Shown here one piece after another: positions 25,213 through 34,384 of a stretch of 64,000 nucleotides of DNA; within the stretch, counting starts at the first letter, position 1, and each line of letters opens with the position of its first letter. Under the pieces are notes generated by a model. It saw nothing but the letters and a program-made list of their open reading frames with translations, made no database searches and was not told where the DNA came from. Made by a program: the position numbers and the translations under genes. Origin of the DNA: VXNE01 sp965205735 (GTDB lineage Bacteria > Pseudomonadota > Gammaproteobacteria > Pseudomonadales > Azotimanducaceae); contig OZ242179.1 in the NCBI GenBank assembly GCA_965205735.1, positions 558,001 through 622,000 of the forward strand, given 5' to 3'.

Positions 25213-27986
25213 ACCGCACTGCCGGCAAAGTCTCCGGCGCGGACAATCGAAATCTGGTCAGGATCGATCTGCCGCTGCATCGCGACCAGGATGTCCTCCG
25301 GTGACAGGGCCCTGATCGCGGCCTCGTGCGCCTCGGTGAACTCCATCGTCCTGCCGACGATCAGATTGCCCACGAGGGATCCCGCCATGACGCCGTCGCT
25401 CGATCGACGGCTCTGGGCGCCGTCGAGGTAACCGCGCTGGGCCGCTTCCACCTCTTCCGCGCTGAATCCGGATGCCAGCACCTTGTCCAGTTCTTCCCGG
25501 AACGCGGCGACCACTTTGTCACTGTTTTCCGGCGCGAAAATGGCATACGACCTGAAGTTCGCCCGTTCATCGAGAGCAGACGCTCCAAATTGCGATCCGA
25601 CGCCATAGGACAGCCCGTCCTTCTGGCGGATCCGGGTCGCGAGCCTGGAGCTCAGAAATCCGCCGCCGAGCATGTAATTTCCGAGAACGAGCGCCGGGTA
25701 GTCCGGATGGTCGTCGCGCATGGGTATCACACTCGCCGCGAACATCGTCGCATTGGCCTTGTCCGGTGTCTCTATGACCACAGAAAGGGTCTCGACCTCC
25801 TGGTACGGGCGAGGCATGCGGACATATGTCTCCTTCGCCGTCCATTCACCGAAGATGTCGTGCAAAAGCGGAATGATCTCCTCCGGATCAAAGTCCCCGA
25901 CGATAGAGATCGCCCCGCTCTGAGTACCGTAGAACGACGCCCAGAAGTCGCGCGCCTGTTCCAGCGTCGCCGACTCCAACCGCGAGATTTGTTCGTCGAA
26001 CGTCGGAGAATAGAACGGATGTTCTTCCGGGTAGTCCGCCAAGTGCCGGTTGAGCGCCTGTCGCGCGAGCGCCCCCGGTTCGGACCTCTGCGCTTCGATT
26101 CCCGCCAACCGTTGTTCCCGCAGGAGTTCGAATTCCTTGGCGTCAAATGCGGGTTCGCGCAGGACTTCCGCCATCAGCTTGAGGGCATCCGGCAGGTTCT
26201 CTCGCACGGTGGAAAAGCCCCCTGACGCCGACTCGGCGCCGCCCCCCGCGCCGCCCTGGATCTTCAACCGATCCAGCTCGTCCTGGATCTCCTGGCGGGA
26301 TCGCTGTTTTGTGCCGCGCATGAGCATGGCGCCCGCGAGTCCGCCGGTGGTGGCCTTGCCCATGAGCGCGTCTTCATTGCCATGGCGAAACTGGAAACTG
26401 ACGTTCACCGCATTGCCGCGATTCTCTTTCGGCAGCAGCGCCACCTCAAGCCCATTGGGCAGGGTAAGTTTCTGCGTCCGCGCCTCGATATTCGCCGGTG
26501 TCGGATCGAATGCTTCGCCCTCCGCGATAGCCGCACGACCCTTGTAGCCGTCGACCATGGCGGCAACGTCGGGCGTGGCGGGAATCTCCGCCCTCGCCGG
26601 AGTCTCGGCGGCGGGATAGTAGTAACCGACGGTGCGGTTCGACGGTTTCAGATATGCCCGGGCCACGTTGTGCACATCTTCGGGCGTAACCTGCTCCAGG
26701 CGGTCACGGTGCAAGAACAGTAGCCGCCAGTCGCCCATCGACGCCCATTCGCTCAACTGCAAGGCAATCCCTTGCGGGTTATTGAAAGCGAGTTCGATCG
26801 ACGACAGGTAGTCGGTCTTTGCGCGGTTCACCTCTTCCTCCGTCGGCGGCGCTTGTGTTATCTCTTCCAACGTGGCGAACAACGCGTCCGCAGCCGCCTC
26901 CAGCGAGTCCTCCTGGCGGACCTGCGCGCTCGCGCCGAACAAGCTGGGCTCCTTGAGTTGAAACGCGAAGGCCGACGCCCCCGCAGCCAGACCCGGCTCC
27001 ACGAGCGCCTTGTACAACCTGCCCGCCGGCTGCGTGCTGAGTACGTGCGTCATGATGTCCAGCGCTGCGAATTCTTCGTGCGACCCTGGCGGCATGTGAT
27101 ACGCGGCGAGAACGAGTTGGACATCCCCCACCCGCCTGAGCGTCACGCTGCGCTCGCCATCTTGTGCCGGTTCTGCCGTATAGGTCGGGAACAACTGGTT
27201 CGCGCCGGTCCTGTCCGGGCGTGGAATGCTTCCGAAGTTGTCAACGATCAAGTCCAGGGCGTGAGCGGGATCGAAGCGGCCGGCCACGATCAGGATCGCG
27301 TTGTCCGGCTGGTAGTACTTTCGGTAGAACGCCTGCAACCGGTCGATGGGCACCTGCTCGATATCCGCCCTGGCACCAATGGTGGCGTTGCCGTAGTTGT
27401 GCCAGTCGTACGCGGCGGACATGACGCGCTGCTGAAGCACCCGACCGGGACTGTTCTCGCTCCGCTCCCACTCGTTGCGCACAACGGTCATTTCCGATTC
27501 GAGGTCCTCTGCGGCAATGAAGGAATTGATCATGCGGTCCGCCTCGAGGTCGAGCGCCCACTCGAGATTGTCATCCGTCGCCGGAAAGGTCTCGTAGTAG
27601 TTCGTCCGATCAAACCAGGTAGTGCCGTTGGGAAAGGCTCCGCGCTCGGTCAGCTCACCGGCGATATCAGGATGTTCTGGCGTTCCCTTGAAGACAAGGT
27701 GCTCCAGCAGGTGCGCCATCCCTGTCTCCCCATAGCCCTCGTGACGCGAGCCAACCAGGTAGGTGATATTGACTGTGATCTGCTGCTTGCTCCGGTCTGG
27801 GAAAAGCAGGACCCTGAGTCCGTTGCCGAGCCGGTATTCGGTGATCCCCTCCACCGTCGCAACCTCCGTCGCGCTTGCGGCTACCGCCGGTGCGTTGACT
27901 TCGGCCGTCACTGCGGCGCAGCCGCCGAGCAAGACGGAAAGCGCAACGATGATGGCAGCCGGCCTCAACTGTTCGGGTCGTTTCAT
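25206..27986 (-). CDS. M16 family zinc metallopeptidase, two-domain lipoprotein
   Basis: 926 residues. The N-terminus has a lipoprotein signal, AAIIVALSVLLGGCAAV, so probably anchored in the outer or inner membrane facing the periplasm. The first M16 domain has the inverted zinc motif HLLEH (GMAHLLEHLVFKGT) at about residue 95 with the downstream glutamate. The second domain (about 480-926) lacks the motif and acts as the inactive half of the clamshell, as in pitrilysin-like proteins. It degrades peptides enclosed in its chamber. Complete length for the family. Confidence 0.92.
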   Translation of the reverse strand: MKRPEQLRPAAIIVALSVLLGGCAAVTAEVNAPAVAASATEVATVEGITEYRLGNGLRVLLFPDRSKQQITVNITYLVGSRHEGYGETGMAHLLEHLVFKGTPEHPDIAGELTERGAFPNGTTWFDRTNYYETFPATDDNLEWALDLEADRMINSFIAAEDLESEMTVVRNEWERSENSPGRVLQQRVMSAAYDWHNYGNATIGARADIEQVPIDRLQAFYRKYYQPDNAILIVAGRFDPAHALDLIVDNFGSIPRPDRTGANQLFPTYTAEPAQDGERSVTLRRVGDVQLVLAAYHMPPGSHEEFAALDIMTHVLSTQPAGRLYKALVEPGLAAGASAFAFQLKEPSLFGASAQVRQEDSLEAAADALFATLEEITQAPPTEEEVNRAKTDYLSSIELAFNNPQGIALQLSEWASMGDWRLLFLHRDRLEQVTPEDVHNVARAYLKPSNRTVGYYYPAAETPARAEIPATPDVAAMVDGYKGRAAIAEGEAFDPTPANIEARTQKLTLPNGLEVALLPKENRGNAVNVSFQFRHGNEDALMGKATTGGLAGAMLMRGTKQRSRQEIQDELDRLKIQGGAGGGAESASGGFSTVRENLPDALKLMAEVLREPAFDAKEFELLREQRLAGIEAQRSEPGALARQALNRHLADYPEEHPFYSPTFDEQISRLESATLEQARDFWASFYGTQSGAISIVGDFDPEEIIPLLHDIFGEWTAKETYVRMPRPYQEVETLSVVIETPDKANATMFAASVIPMRDDHPDYPALVLGNYMLGGGFLSSRLATRIRQKDGLSYGVGSQFGASALDERANFRSYAIFAPENSDKVVAAFREELDKVLASGFSAEEVEAAQRGYLDGAQSRRSSDGVMAGSLVGNLIVGRTMEFTEAHEAAIRALSPEDILVAMQRQIDPDQISIVRAGDFAGSAVQ

Positions 27987-28075
27987 GTTCGTATCTCTCT
28001 GGGGAAATGGGGCGCCGGATCCAGTCCGGCTCTATTTCTTTGACAAGATTCCTTGAAAAAGTTTGGTCGAAGAAT

Positions 28076-28150
28076 TGGAGCGGGAAACGGGACTTGAACC
28101 CGCGACCCCAACCTTGGCAAGGTTGTGCTCTACCACTGAGCTATTCCCGC
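28076..28150 (-). tRNA. tRNA-Gly (GCC anticodon)
   Basis: Complete cloverleaf on the minus strand with encoded CCA. Acceptor GCGGGAA pairs with TTCCCGC; the anticodon stem AACCT/AGGTT has loop TGCCA with GCC; the T arm is GGGTTCAAGTCCC. Confidence 0.96.
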
Positions 28151-28239
28151 TCGGTACGGTATTCTCGCACGAGGGACAGTCCCCGGACAAAGCGCGCTGC
28201 CCAGGCTCGGACGACGTCGGCGAAGGCGGCCGGGCTTGA

Positions 28240-28605
28240 TCAGCTACCGAAGTACTTGCCGTCGCCGTGTCGAACTTCGCCGGCCTTCTTCAGGGCCGAC
28301 AAGGTATTGCTGACGGATTGTTCGGCCGACTTGTCGCCCTTTACGTCCAATGCCAGGATGATGCCCGCGCGGCCAATGCCGTCGCTGCCGCCCTCACCGA
28401 TGATCCGGACGATTTCCTGGCGCCGCGAAGACCTCCGACGCCTTCTTGCTTTCTTGGCTGGCGCCGCTTTCTTGGCGGGGGCCGGCGCCACCGAGTCCTC
28501 ATACGCGCGAATGGCATTTTCAAGCGCATTCAATTTGCGTTCAATTACATCCCGCTCCTCTACTAGCCGCTTTTGTTCTTCCGCTGCGTAGTCCTTGAAG
28601 TCCAT
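28240..28605 (-). CDS. Small coiled-coil / basic-linker / winged-helix-like protein
   Basis: 121 residues from the ATG at 28605, preceded by a GGGGGA ribosome site; the frame is open further upstream without support. Three parts are visible: an N-terminal heptad-rich helix (about 1-40, EEQKRLVEERDVIERKLNAL); a lysine/alanine/arginine linker (about 46-65, PAKKAAPAKKARRRRRSSRR); and a C-terminal segment (about 66-121) resembling a winged helix (EIVRIIGEGGSDGIGRAGI...GEVRHGDGKYFG). The architecture suggests a DNA- or nucleoid-binding protein, but no family is recognised. Confidence 0.6.
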   Translation of the reverse strand: MDFKDYAAEEQKRLVEERDVIERKLNALENAIRAYEDSVAPAPAKKAAPAKKARRRRRSSRRQEIVRIIGEGGSDGIGRAGIILALDVKGDKSAEQSVSNTLSALKKAGEVRHGDGKYFGS

Positions 28606-29396
28606 AACGTCCCCCGGGTTTGTTGGCGCAGCGTATGATTCCAAAAAAGAAAAATGAAAACAAACAAAATATCGGCCAATCTCACCCAATAGATACGGGT
28701 TCCCAGAACCACCATCCGGGCAGCGTTCGCCAGCAACAACCAAACTGTCTGGCAATCTGAAGTACAAAACTCTCAATACTTTACGGGGCTTCAGCGAAAA
28801 TCCACACCCATCCTCCGGTCCGGTCGTTAACGGATGGAGGGAGCTAGCCGGGTATTGGACTATGGTGAAGGATAGCAAGGTGAGCGGGCGGCGACGGCGC
28901 TGCCGAGGCTTGTCTTGACGGTGACCGGCTCTCATATCGCTGCCCGACGGGCGGCCATCCGCAACCAGTCGAGATCGCTCTACCGCCCGGAAGGTGGCCG
29001 GGGCGCGCGGCCGATGAGAGAGTGCTCCATGCGGCGCGCGATTCACACCCAGCGCCACAAAATCCGTCGCCCTGTCGGGGGCTCGGCCATAGGCGAAGCC
29101 GAAGGAGCCGCCTGTGGGGCACTTTTGCCTGCGCGATCATCGCGGCCCTTGAAAGAAACGTCCGGGCTAGCGATCCCGCCGCCGATTCTGCGATAATCTA
29201 CGCGGTCGGAACACTGTCGGCCGCATTCATCGTCGATGTCGAAGGTTCGTCAGCCACGCCCAACGCGGGTTCGGACAATACATGGAGCAGGCAGAGGCGA
29301 CGATCTCGGCCTTGATCACACGTACCAGGACAGGATGACCGTGAGGTTGAACGCAGAAAGATTGCCCCGCACGTCGGGGCCGGAGATGACCGCGCC
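28606..29396. other. Intergenic region between the basic protein and cox genes
   Basis: The first 200 bases are AT-rich and probably hold the promoter of the leftward gene at 28605. A reverse copy of a short GC-rich repeat lies at 29077-29121. The remainder upstream of coxB shows no convincing gene on either strand. Confidence 0.5.
29077..29121 (-). repeat. Short interspersed GC-rich repeat (family 2), reverse copy
   Basis: On the minus strand it reads TGCCCCACAGGCGGCTCC then TTCGGCTTCGCC, matching the left part of copies at 59581 and 61377. CCACAG/CTGTGG-type arms would form a hairpin. Confidence 0.55.
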
Positions 29397-30815
29397 ATGA
29401 TCGTCGCGATCATGCTGTTCATCATCGTGATCGGGTCGTTGGTATTCAACTTCCTGAGTCCATGGTGGTTCACCGAAATCGCGTCGAACTGGGGCGGCAT
29501 CGACTTCGCCGTCTTCGTCACGTTCTGGATTTGCGGTGTCGCCTTTGTGCTCATCGGCCTGTTCATGGTCTACACCACCTGGAAATACCGTCACCGCGAA
29601 GGTCAGAAGGCCGCATACGAACCCGAAAACAAACGCCTGGAGTGGATTCTGACCATCGCCACGACCATCGGCGTGGTCGGCATGCTGGCGCCGGGGCTTG
29701 CGGTGTGGGACGACTACGTCAACGTGCCGCCGCAGGCGCGGGAGGTCGAAATCGTCGGACAGCAATGGTCGTGGAGCTATCGGCTGCCCGGCGAAGACGG
29801 CATTCTCGGCACCGTCAACGCGAAGCGGATCAGCGTGGACAATCCGTTCGGCATGGATCCGGAAAACCCGTATGGCCAGGATGACATCCTGATCCAGCGA
29901 GATGCCCTGCATCTGCCGATCGATCGTCCAGTAAAGGCCCTGCTCCGCTCCAAGGACGTGCTACATGATTTCTATGTGCCGCAGTTCCGCGCCAAGATGG
30001 ACCTCGTGCCTGGCATGGTCACCTACATGTGGTTCACCCCGACGCGCGTCGGCACGTACGAGGTGCTGTGCGCGGAGCTGTGCGGAATGGGCCATCACAC
30101 CATGCGCGGCACCGTCGTCGTCGACACCCAGGAAGATTACGACGCCTGGCTCATGGGCCGGGCAACCTACGCCCAGATCTCGGCGCGTCCCAAGGGGGAT
30201 CCGGTCGCCGGCCAGACAGCCTATGCCGTCTGCGCCGCCTGTCACGGTCCCGCCGGCGAAGGCATGGTGGCGTTGAACGCGCCCAAACTGTCCGGTCAGA
30301 ACGCGTGGTATCTGCGCCACCAGATCCTGGCCTACAAGCGGGGACACAGAGGCGTCCACGAGGAGGATACCTACGGCAGGGAGATGGCGCCCATGGTGGC
30401 GACCCTCTTCGACGACGCCGCAGTCGAAAACGTTATCGCGTATATTCGCTCCCTGCCAGACGATCCGGCTCCCGCGACGGTTGCCGGGGATGTCGATCAC
30501 GGCGCCGATCTGTACAGCGGTTGCACCGTGTGCCACGGCTCCGACGGCGGCGGCAGCCACGGGACCTTCGCGCCCCGAATCGCCGGCATGAGCGACTGGT
30601 ACCTGGCCCGCCAGTTGCGCAATTTCCGCCAAGGCATTCGCGGCGGCGAGGCCGGGGACAACCTGGGCAAGCAGATGGGCCTCATGTCGAAGCAGTTGAG
30701 CGATGACGATGCGATCAACGATGTCGTCGCATATATCAACACCATGAGGACACGCATGATGAGCACAGCCATGCGCCACACGGTCGATGATCGAGGAGAA
30801 ACTGATGGCGGTTGA
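29397..30815 (+). CDS. coxB: Cytochrome c oxidase subunit II fused to two cytochrome c domains
   Basis: 472 residues. Three hydrophobic helices instead of the usual two: about 2-21, 35-62 and 80-103. The cupredoxin domain has QQWSWSYRLP, the histidine in DVLHDFYVP and the CuA site CAELCGMGHHTM at about residues 226-237. Two class I cytochrome c domains follow, with haem motifs CAACHG (about 281) and CTVCHG (about 379), giving a cytochrome c4-like diheme tail. The protein takes electrons from a donor to CuA and subunit I at the outer face of the membrane. Single-c fusions (caa3) are common; two are rarer. The gene overlaps coxA by 11 bp. Confidence 0.93.
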   Translation: MIVAIMLFIIVIGSLVFNFLSPWWFTEIASNWGGIDFAVFVTFWICGVAFVLIGLFMVYTTWKYRHREGQKAAYEPENKRLEWILTIATTIGVVGMLAPGLAVWDDYVNVPPQAREVEIVGQQWSWSYRLPGEDGILGTVNAKRISVDNPFGMDPENPYGQDDILIQRDALHLPIDRPVKALLRSKDVLHDFYVPQFRAKMDLVPGMVTYMWFTPTRVGTYEVLCAELCGMGHHTMRGTVVVDTQEDYDAWLMGRATYAQISARPKGDPVAGQTAYAVCAACHGPAGEGMVALNAPKLSGQNAWYLRHQILAYKRGHRGVHEEDTYGREMAPMVATLFDDAAVENVIAYIRSLPDDPAPATVAGDVDHGADLYSGCTVCHGSDGGGSHGTFAPRIAGMSDWYLARQLRNFRQGIRGGEAGDNLGKQMGLMSKQLSDDDAINDVVAYINTMRTRMMSTAMRHTVDDRGETDGG

Positions 30816-32541
30816 GGCACAAATCCCCTATCAAGAAGCGCTCGACGTTCACCATCCCCATAGCTGGATCACCAGGTACTGGTTCAGCCAGGACCACAAG
30901 GTCATCGCCATTCAGTATGGGATAACAGCCATTGGCGTCGGTCTGCTGGCGCTGGTCCTGTCCGGCATGATGCGCCTGCAACTCGGTTTCCCCGATAGCT
31001 TCGACTTCATCGATCCCGAGGCTTACTACCAGTTCATCACCATGCACGGGATGATCATGGTGATATACCTGTTGACAGCCCTGCTGCTCGGCGGATTCGG
31101 CAACTACCTGGTTCCGCTGATGTGCGGCGCCCGGGACATGGTGTTCCCGTTCGTCAACATGATCAGCTACCACGTCTATTTCGTGTCCGTTCTGATTCTC
31201 CTGGCGAGCTATTTCGTGCCCGGCGGCCCCACCGGCGCGGGCTGGACGCTATATCCGCCGCAGGCGATCCTGCCGGGCACGCCGGGCGTCGATTGGGGCA
31301 TCCTCACCATGCTTGTCTCCCTCGCCGTGTTTATCGTCGCCTTCACCATGGGCGGTTTGAACTATGTGACGACAATATTGCAGGCGCGCACCCGAGGCTT
31401 GTCGCTGATGCGCATGCCGTTGTCCATTTGGGGCATCTTCATGGCGACCGTGCTCGGCCTGCTGGCGTTCCCCGCGCTGTTCGTCAGCGCCGTCATGATG
31501 ATTCTGGACAAGACCATCGGTACCAGTTTCTTCATGCCAGCCATATCCTCGCTAGGCGAGCAACTCGACTATAGCGGCGGCAGCCCTCTGCTGTTCCAGC
31601 ACCTGTTCTGGTTCTTCGGCCATCCCGAAGTGTATATCGTCGCCCTCCCCGCTTTCGGCATCGTCTCGGACCTCATCAGCACCCATGCGCGCAAGAACAT
31701 CTTCGGCTATCGCATGATGGTCTGGGCCATCGTCGCCATCGGCGTATTGAGCTTCATCGTCTGGGCGCACCACATGTACGTTAGCGGCATGCACCCCTAT
31801 TTCGGGTTCTTTTTCGCGACTACCACCCTCATCATCGCGGTGCCGACAGCCATCAAGGTCTACAACTGGACGTTGACCTTGCTGCGCGCAGACATCCACA
31901 TGACGGTGCCGATGCTCTTTTCCATCGCATTCGTCATTACCTTCGTCGTAGGGGGATTGACCGGGCTTTTCCTGGGCAACGTCATCGTTGACGTCCCGCT
32001 ATCGGATACCTACTTCGTCGTCGCGCACTTCCACATGGTCATGGGCGTATCGCCCATCCTCGTCATCTTCGGCGCGATCTACCACTGGTATCCGAAGATG
32101 ACCGGCAAGATGCTGGACGACAGGCTCGGAACTGTGCATTTCTGGATCACGTTCCTCGGCACCTACGCGATCTACTACCCGATGCACTATCTAGGTTTCG
32201 TCGGCGTGCCGAGGCGCTACTTCGCGAACGGCGAAATGGCGATCATCGACGACAGCGTCCTGTTGCTGAATCAGGGCATCACGATCGCGGCACTCATCGT
32301 CGGCGTCGCGCAGATATTGTTCATCTGGAACCTGGTCTACAGCTACTTCAAGGGCCGGGACTCGGGGCCGAACCCCTGGAAGGCTACGACGCTGGAGTGG
32401 CAGACGCCGGAAACCCCGCCGCGCCACGGCAACTGGGGGGCGAGACTGCCGACCGTCCATCGCTGGGCCTACGACTACAGCGTGCCCGGCGCGAAGGACG
32501 ATTTCATTCCGCAGTCGGAGCCCCGAAGCGCGGCTGAATAG
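30805..32541 (+). CDS. coxA: Cytochrome c oxidase subunit I
   Basis: 578 residues from ATG 30805, which has a GGAG site 8 bp upstream; an in-frame ATG at 30787 lacks one. Twelve-helix haem-copper core: proton-channel/active-site motif FGHPEVYIVALP (A1-type XGHPEV with the cross-linked tyrosine), CuB histidines WAHHMYVSGM, and haem ligands in VAHFHMVMG. The N-terminal haem ligand histidine is in YQFITMHGMIM. It reduces oxygen to water and pumps protons. It overlaps the coxB end and is followed after 71 bp by subunit III. No CtaG or haem A synthase gene lies in the cluster. Confidence 0.95.
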   Translation: MAVEAQIPYQEALDVHHPHSWITRYWFSQDHKVIAIQYGITAIGVGLLALVLSGMMRLQLGFPDSFDFIDPEAYYQFITMHGMIMVIYLLTALLLGGFGNYLVPLMCGARDMVFPFVNMISYHVYFVSVLILLASYFVPGGPTGAGWTLYPPQAILPGTPGVDWGILTMLVSLAVFIVAFTMGGLNYVTTILQARTRGLSLMRMPLSIWGIFMATVLGLLAFPALFVSAVMMILDKTIGTSFFMPAISSLGEQLDYSGGSPLLFQHLFWFFGHPEVYIVALPAFGIVSDLISTHARKNIFGYRMMVWAIVAIGVLSFIVWAHHMYVSGMHPYFGFFFATTTLIIAVPTAIKVYNWTLTLLRADIHMTVPMLFSIAFVITFVVGGLTGLFLGNVIVDVPLSDTYFVVAHFHMVMGVSPILVIFGAIYHWYPKMTGKMLDDRLGTVHFWITFLGTYAIYYPMHYLGFVGVPRRYFANGEMAIIDDSVLLLNQGITIAALIVGVAQILFIWNLVYSYFKGRDSGPNPWKATTLEWQTPETPPRHGNWGARLPTVHRWAYDYSVPGAKDDFIPQSEPRSAAE

Positions 32542-32612
32542 ATCGCCCGCCGCCAGCGGAACCCATACAGGTCGGATACTAGGAAGCACCGAAACAGGAG
32601 CATAGGAACCGA

Positions 32613-33278
32613 ATGGCCGAAGCAACCAGTACGCCCAGGCTGCAGCTCGTCGAAGACTGGGGCGCCGACGTCGCCGTCTTCAGAGGCGTGCCGTGGGGCA
32701 AGGCCATGATGTGGATCTTCCTCCTGTCGGATACCTTCATCTTCACTTGCTTCCTGACTTCCTACATGACCGTGCGCATGACGAGCCCGGAAGCCTGGCC
32801 CAATCCCAGCCAAGTGTTCTCGCTCGACGCGTTCGGCGTTCCGGTGCCGCTGCTCCTCATCGCGATCATGACGTTCATCCTGATCTCGTCGAGCGGCACC
32901 ATGGCGATGGCGGTGAACATGGGCTATCGCCGCAAACGCAAGGCGGCGGCGTTGCTGATGGTCGTGACCGCCATGTTCGGCGCGAGCTTCGTCGGCATGC
33001 AGGCTTTCGAGTGGACGAAGCTCATTACCGACGAGGGCGTGCGACCCTGGACCAACCCCATGGGCGCGCCCCAGTTCGGCTCCTGCTTTTTCATGATCAC
33101 CGGGTTCCATGGCCTGCACGTGTCGGCGGGGGTTGCGTACCTCCTCATCGTCGCTTGGCGGGTGTGGCGCGGCCATTACGAGGAGAAGGGTTACGACATC
33201 GTAGAGATCACGGGGCTCTACTGGCACTTCGTCGATCTCGTTTGGGTCTTTATCTTCGCGTTTTTCTATCTCTGGTAA
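32613..33278 (+). CDS. coxC: Cytochrome c oxidase subunit III, short five-helix form
   Basis: 221 residues with five hydrophobic helices (starting near AMMWIFLLSDTFIFTCFL, VPLLLIAIMTFILIS, AALLMVVTAMFGASF, GSCFFMITGFHGLHV, YWHFVDLVWVFIFAFFYLW). This is the CyoC-type length, not the seven-helix form. GFHGLHVSAG and YWHFVDLVWVF are subunit III signatures. It stabilises subunit I and its oxygen path. The final codons CTC-TGG-TAA lie inside the first unit of a 17-bp tandem repeat. Confidence 0.92.
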   Translation: MAEATSTPRLQLVEDWGADVAVFRGVPWGKAMMWIFLLSDTFIFTCFLTSYMTVRMTSPEAWPNPSQVFSLDAFGVPVPLLLIAIMTFILISSSGTMAMAVNMGYRRKRKAAALLMVVTAMFGASFVGMQAFEWTKLITDEGVRPWTNPMGAPQFGSCFFMITGFHGLHVSAGVAYLLIVAWRVWRGHYEEKGYDIVEITGLYWHFVDLVWVFIFAFFYLW

Positions 33279-33315
33279 GACTTTTTCTCTGGTAAGACTT
33301 TTTCTCTGGTAAGAC
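33270..33315 (+). repeat. 17-bp tandem repeat between oxidase subunits III and IV
   Basis: Two full copies of CTCTGGTAAGACTTTTT and a 12-base third copy. The first contains the subunit III stop codon, and the last ends one base before the subunit IV ATG. It replaces any obvious ribosome site for subunit IV, so reinitiation may drive that gene. Confidence 0.85.
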
Positions 33316-33316
33316 A

Positions 33317-33667
33317 ATGGCAGAATCCGGTCAACAACATCCTATCTCCATCTACTTCTGGATCTGGGGACTGCTGTTCGTCTTTAGCGCGGCTTCCTAC
33401 ATGGTGGACTACGTGGGGTTCCAGGGCTATATGCGCTGGTCGCTCATCATCATCTTCATGATGATGAAGGCGGGGTTCATCGTCGCCATCTTCATGCACA
33501 TGCGTTGGGAACGCGTGGCGCTCATCACGGCAATACTGCTGCCGCCCGGCGCGCTACTGGTGCTGGTGAGTCTGATGGCATATGAGTCGGACTACACGTG
33601 GGCGTCGCGCGTCGTCTATCTCGGGGCTGAATTGGTGCCGGAGGCATTGCCGCCGCCGTCTCACTAG
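33317..33667 (+). CDS. Cytochrome c oxidase subunit IV (prokaryotic type)
   Basis: 116 residues with three helices: FWIWGLLFVFSAASYMVDYV, WSLIIIFMMMKAGFIVAIFMHM and ALITAILLPPGALLVLVSLM. The second helix with MKAGFIVAIFMHM..ER is the hallmark of the prokaryotic COX IV/CyoD-like family. It is an accessory subunit of the preceding oxidase. The TAG stop is in the CTAG that begins element D; SH is the last residue pair. Confidence 0.88.
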   Translation: MAESGQQHPISIYFWIWGLLFVFSAASYMVDYVGFQGYMRWSLIIIFMMMKAGFIVAIFMHMRWERVALITAILLPPGALLVLVSLMAYESDYTWASRVVYLGAELVPEALPPPSH

Positions 33668-33930
33668 TGCTCTGTCAAGCCTAAATCTGCGGGTATCTGC
33701 GGGTCTTTTCGGCCCCTGGTGGTTTCATGCGAGGGGTACCCCCTCGCGCTCCCCGGCTGAAGTTTGCATGAAGTTTGTTTTCATGCGAGGGGTGCCCCCT
33801 CGCGCTCCCCGGCTGAAGGCTCCGTTGCTCCTCCTTGTGTGGGGCCTGCCACACCGCGTCGTCGCGCCTCGCCAGGAACCAAAAATCCCTCGCAGCTACA
33901 CTCGCATTTTTAGACTTGACGGAACACTAG
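33664..33930 (-). mobile_element. CTAG-flanked MITE-like element, copy D (267 bp), between two convergent stop codons
   Basis: Reverse orientation relative to A-C, E and F: left CTAGTGCTCTGTCAAGCC, right TAGACTTGACGGAACACTAG. Two TTCAGCCGGGGAGCGCGAG-type blocks lie inside. The left CTAG provides the TAG of subunit IV and the right CTAG provides the TAG of the HiPIP gene on the other strand. Removing the element and one CTAG would leave the two genes ending on a single shared palindromic CTAG. Confidence 0.9.
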
Positions 33931-34286
33931 GTTGCCGCAACCCATACATTGCACCAGCCCTTGGCGGCCACCGCGAAACCCGGAAATATCGCGCAGGGTC
34001 CCCAGCCTTCCTCATCTGAAGCCTTGTAGTGCAGGCAGTTGTCGCAGAACTGCTTCTTGCCTTCCTCCGAAGCCCGCTTGGCAAAACGGCTGACATCGAC
34101 CTCGTTAGCATCGTGGCGATAGCCCAGAGCAACCGCGGTCGGGTTGGTCTCATCAAGCTTCGCCGTCGCGCCCGCCTGTTCGCCAAACGCCGGTTCCCCG
34201 AGCAGGGCGACCACAGGGATGGTCGCCAAGGTCCTGGACGTCGTCGAAATGAACTTGCGACGGCTGATTTTCTGTTCTTCGGTCAT
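33927..34286 (-). CDS. High-potential iron-sulfur protein (HiPIP), Tat-exported
   Basis: 119 residues. The N-terminal SRRKFI..TLATIPVVALLG is a twin-arginine export signal (SRRKF). The mature part has the four-cysteine HiPIP pattern FCDNCLHY...GPCAIF...KGWC holding a [4Fe-4S] cluster, with the short aromatic-rich core of the family. HiPIPs carry electrons in the periplasm. Convergence with an oxidase whose subunit II has two cytochrome c domains makes it a plausible electron donor to that oxidase, which is inference. The stop codon is contributed by element D's CTAG. Confidence 0.93.
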   Translation of the reverse strand: MTEEQKISRRKFISTTSRTLATIPVVALLGEPAFGEQAGATAKLDETNPTAVALGYRHDANEVDVSRFAKRASEEGKKQFCDNCLHYKASDEEGWGPCAIFPGFAVAAKGWCNVWVAAT

Positions 34287-34384
34287 GGTTCTCCGCCACG
34301 GTTGCCGGTGCGCGGAATCATACCGTAATCCCGGAACTCTTTAGCCCGTTCGCGCGCACTTTTGCGGCTTCCGGGACGTGCCTC

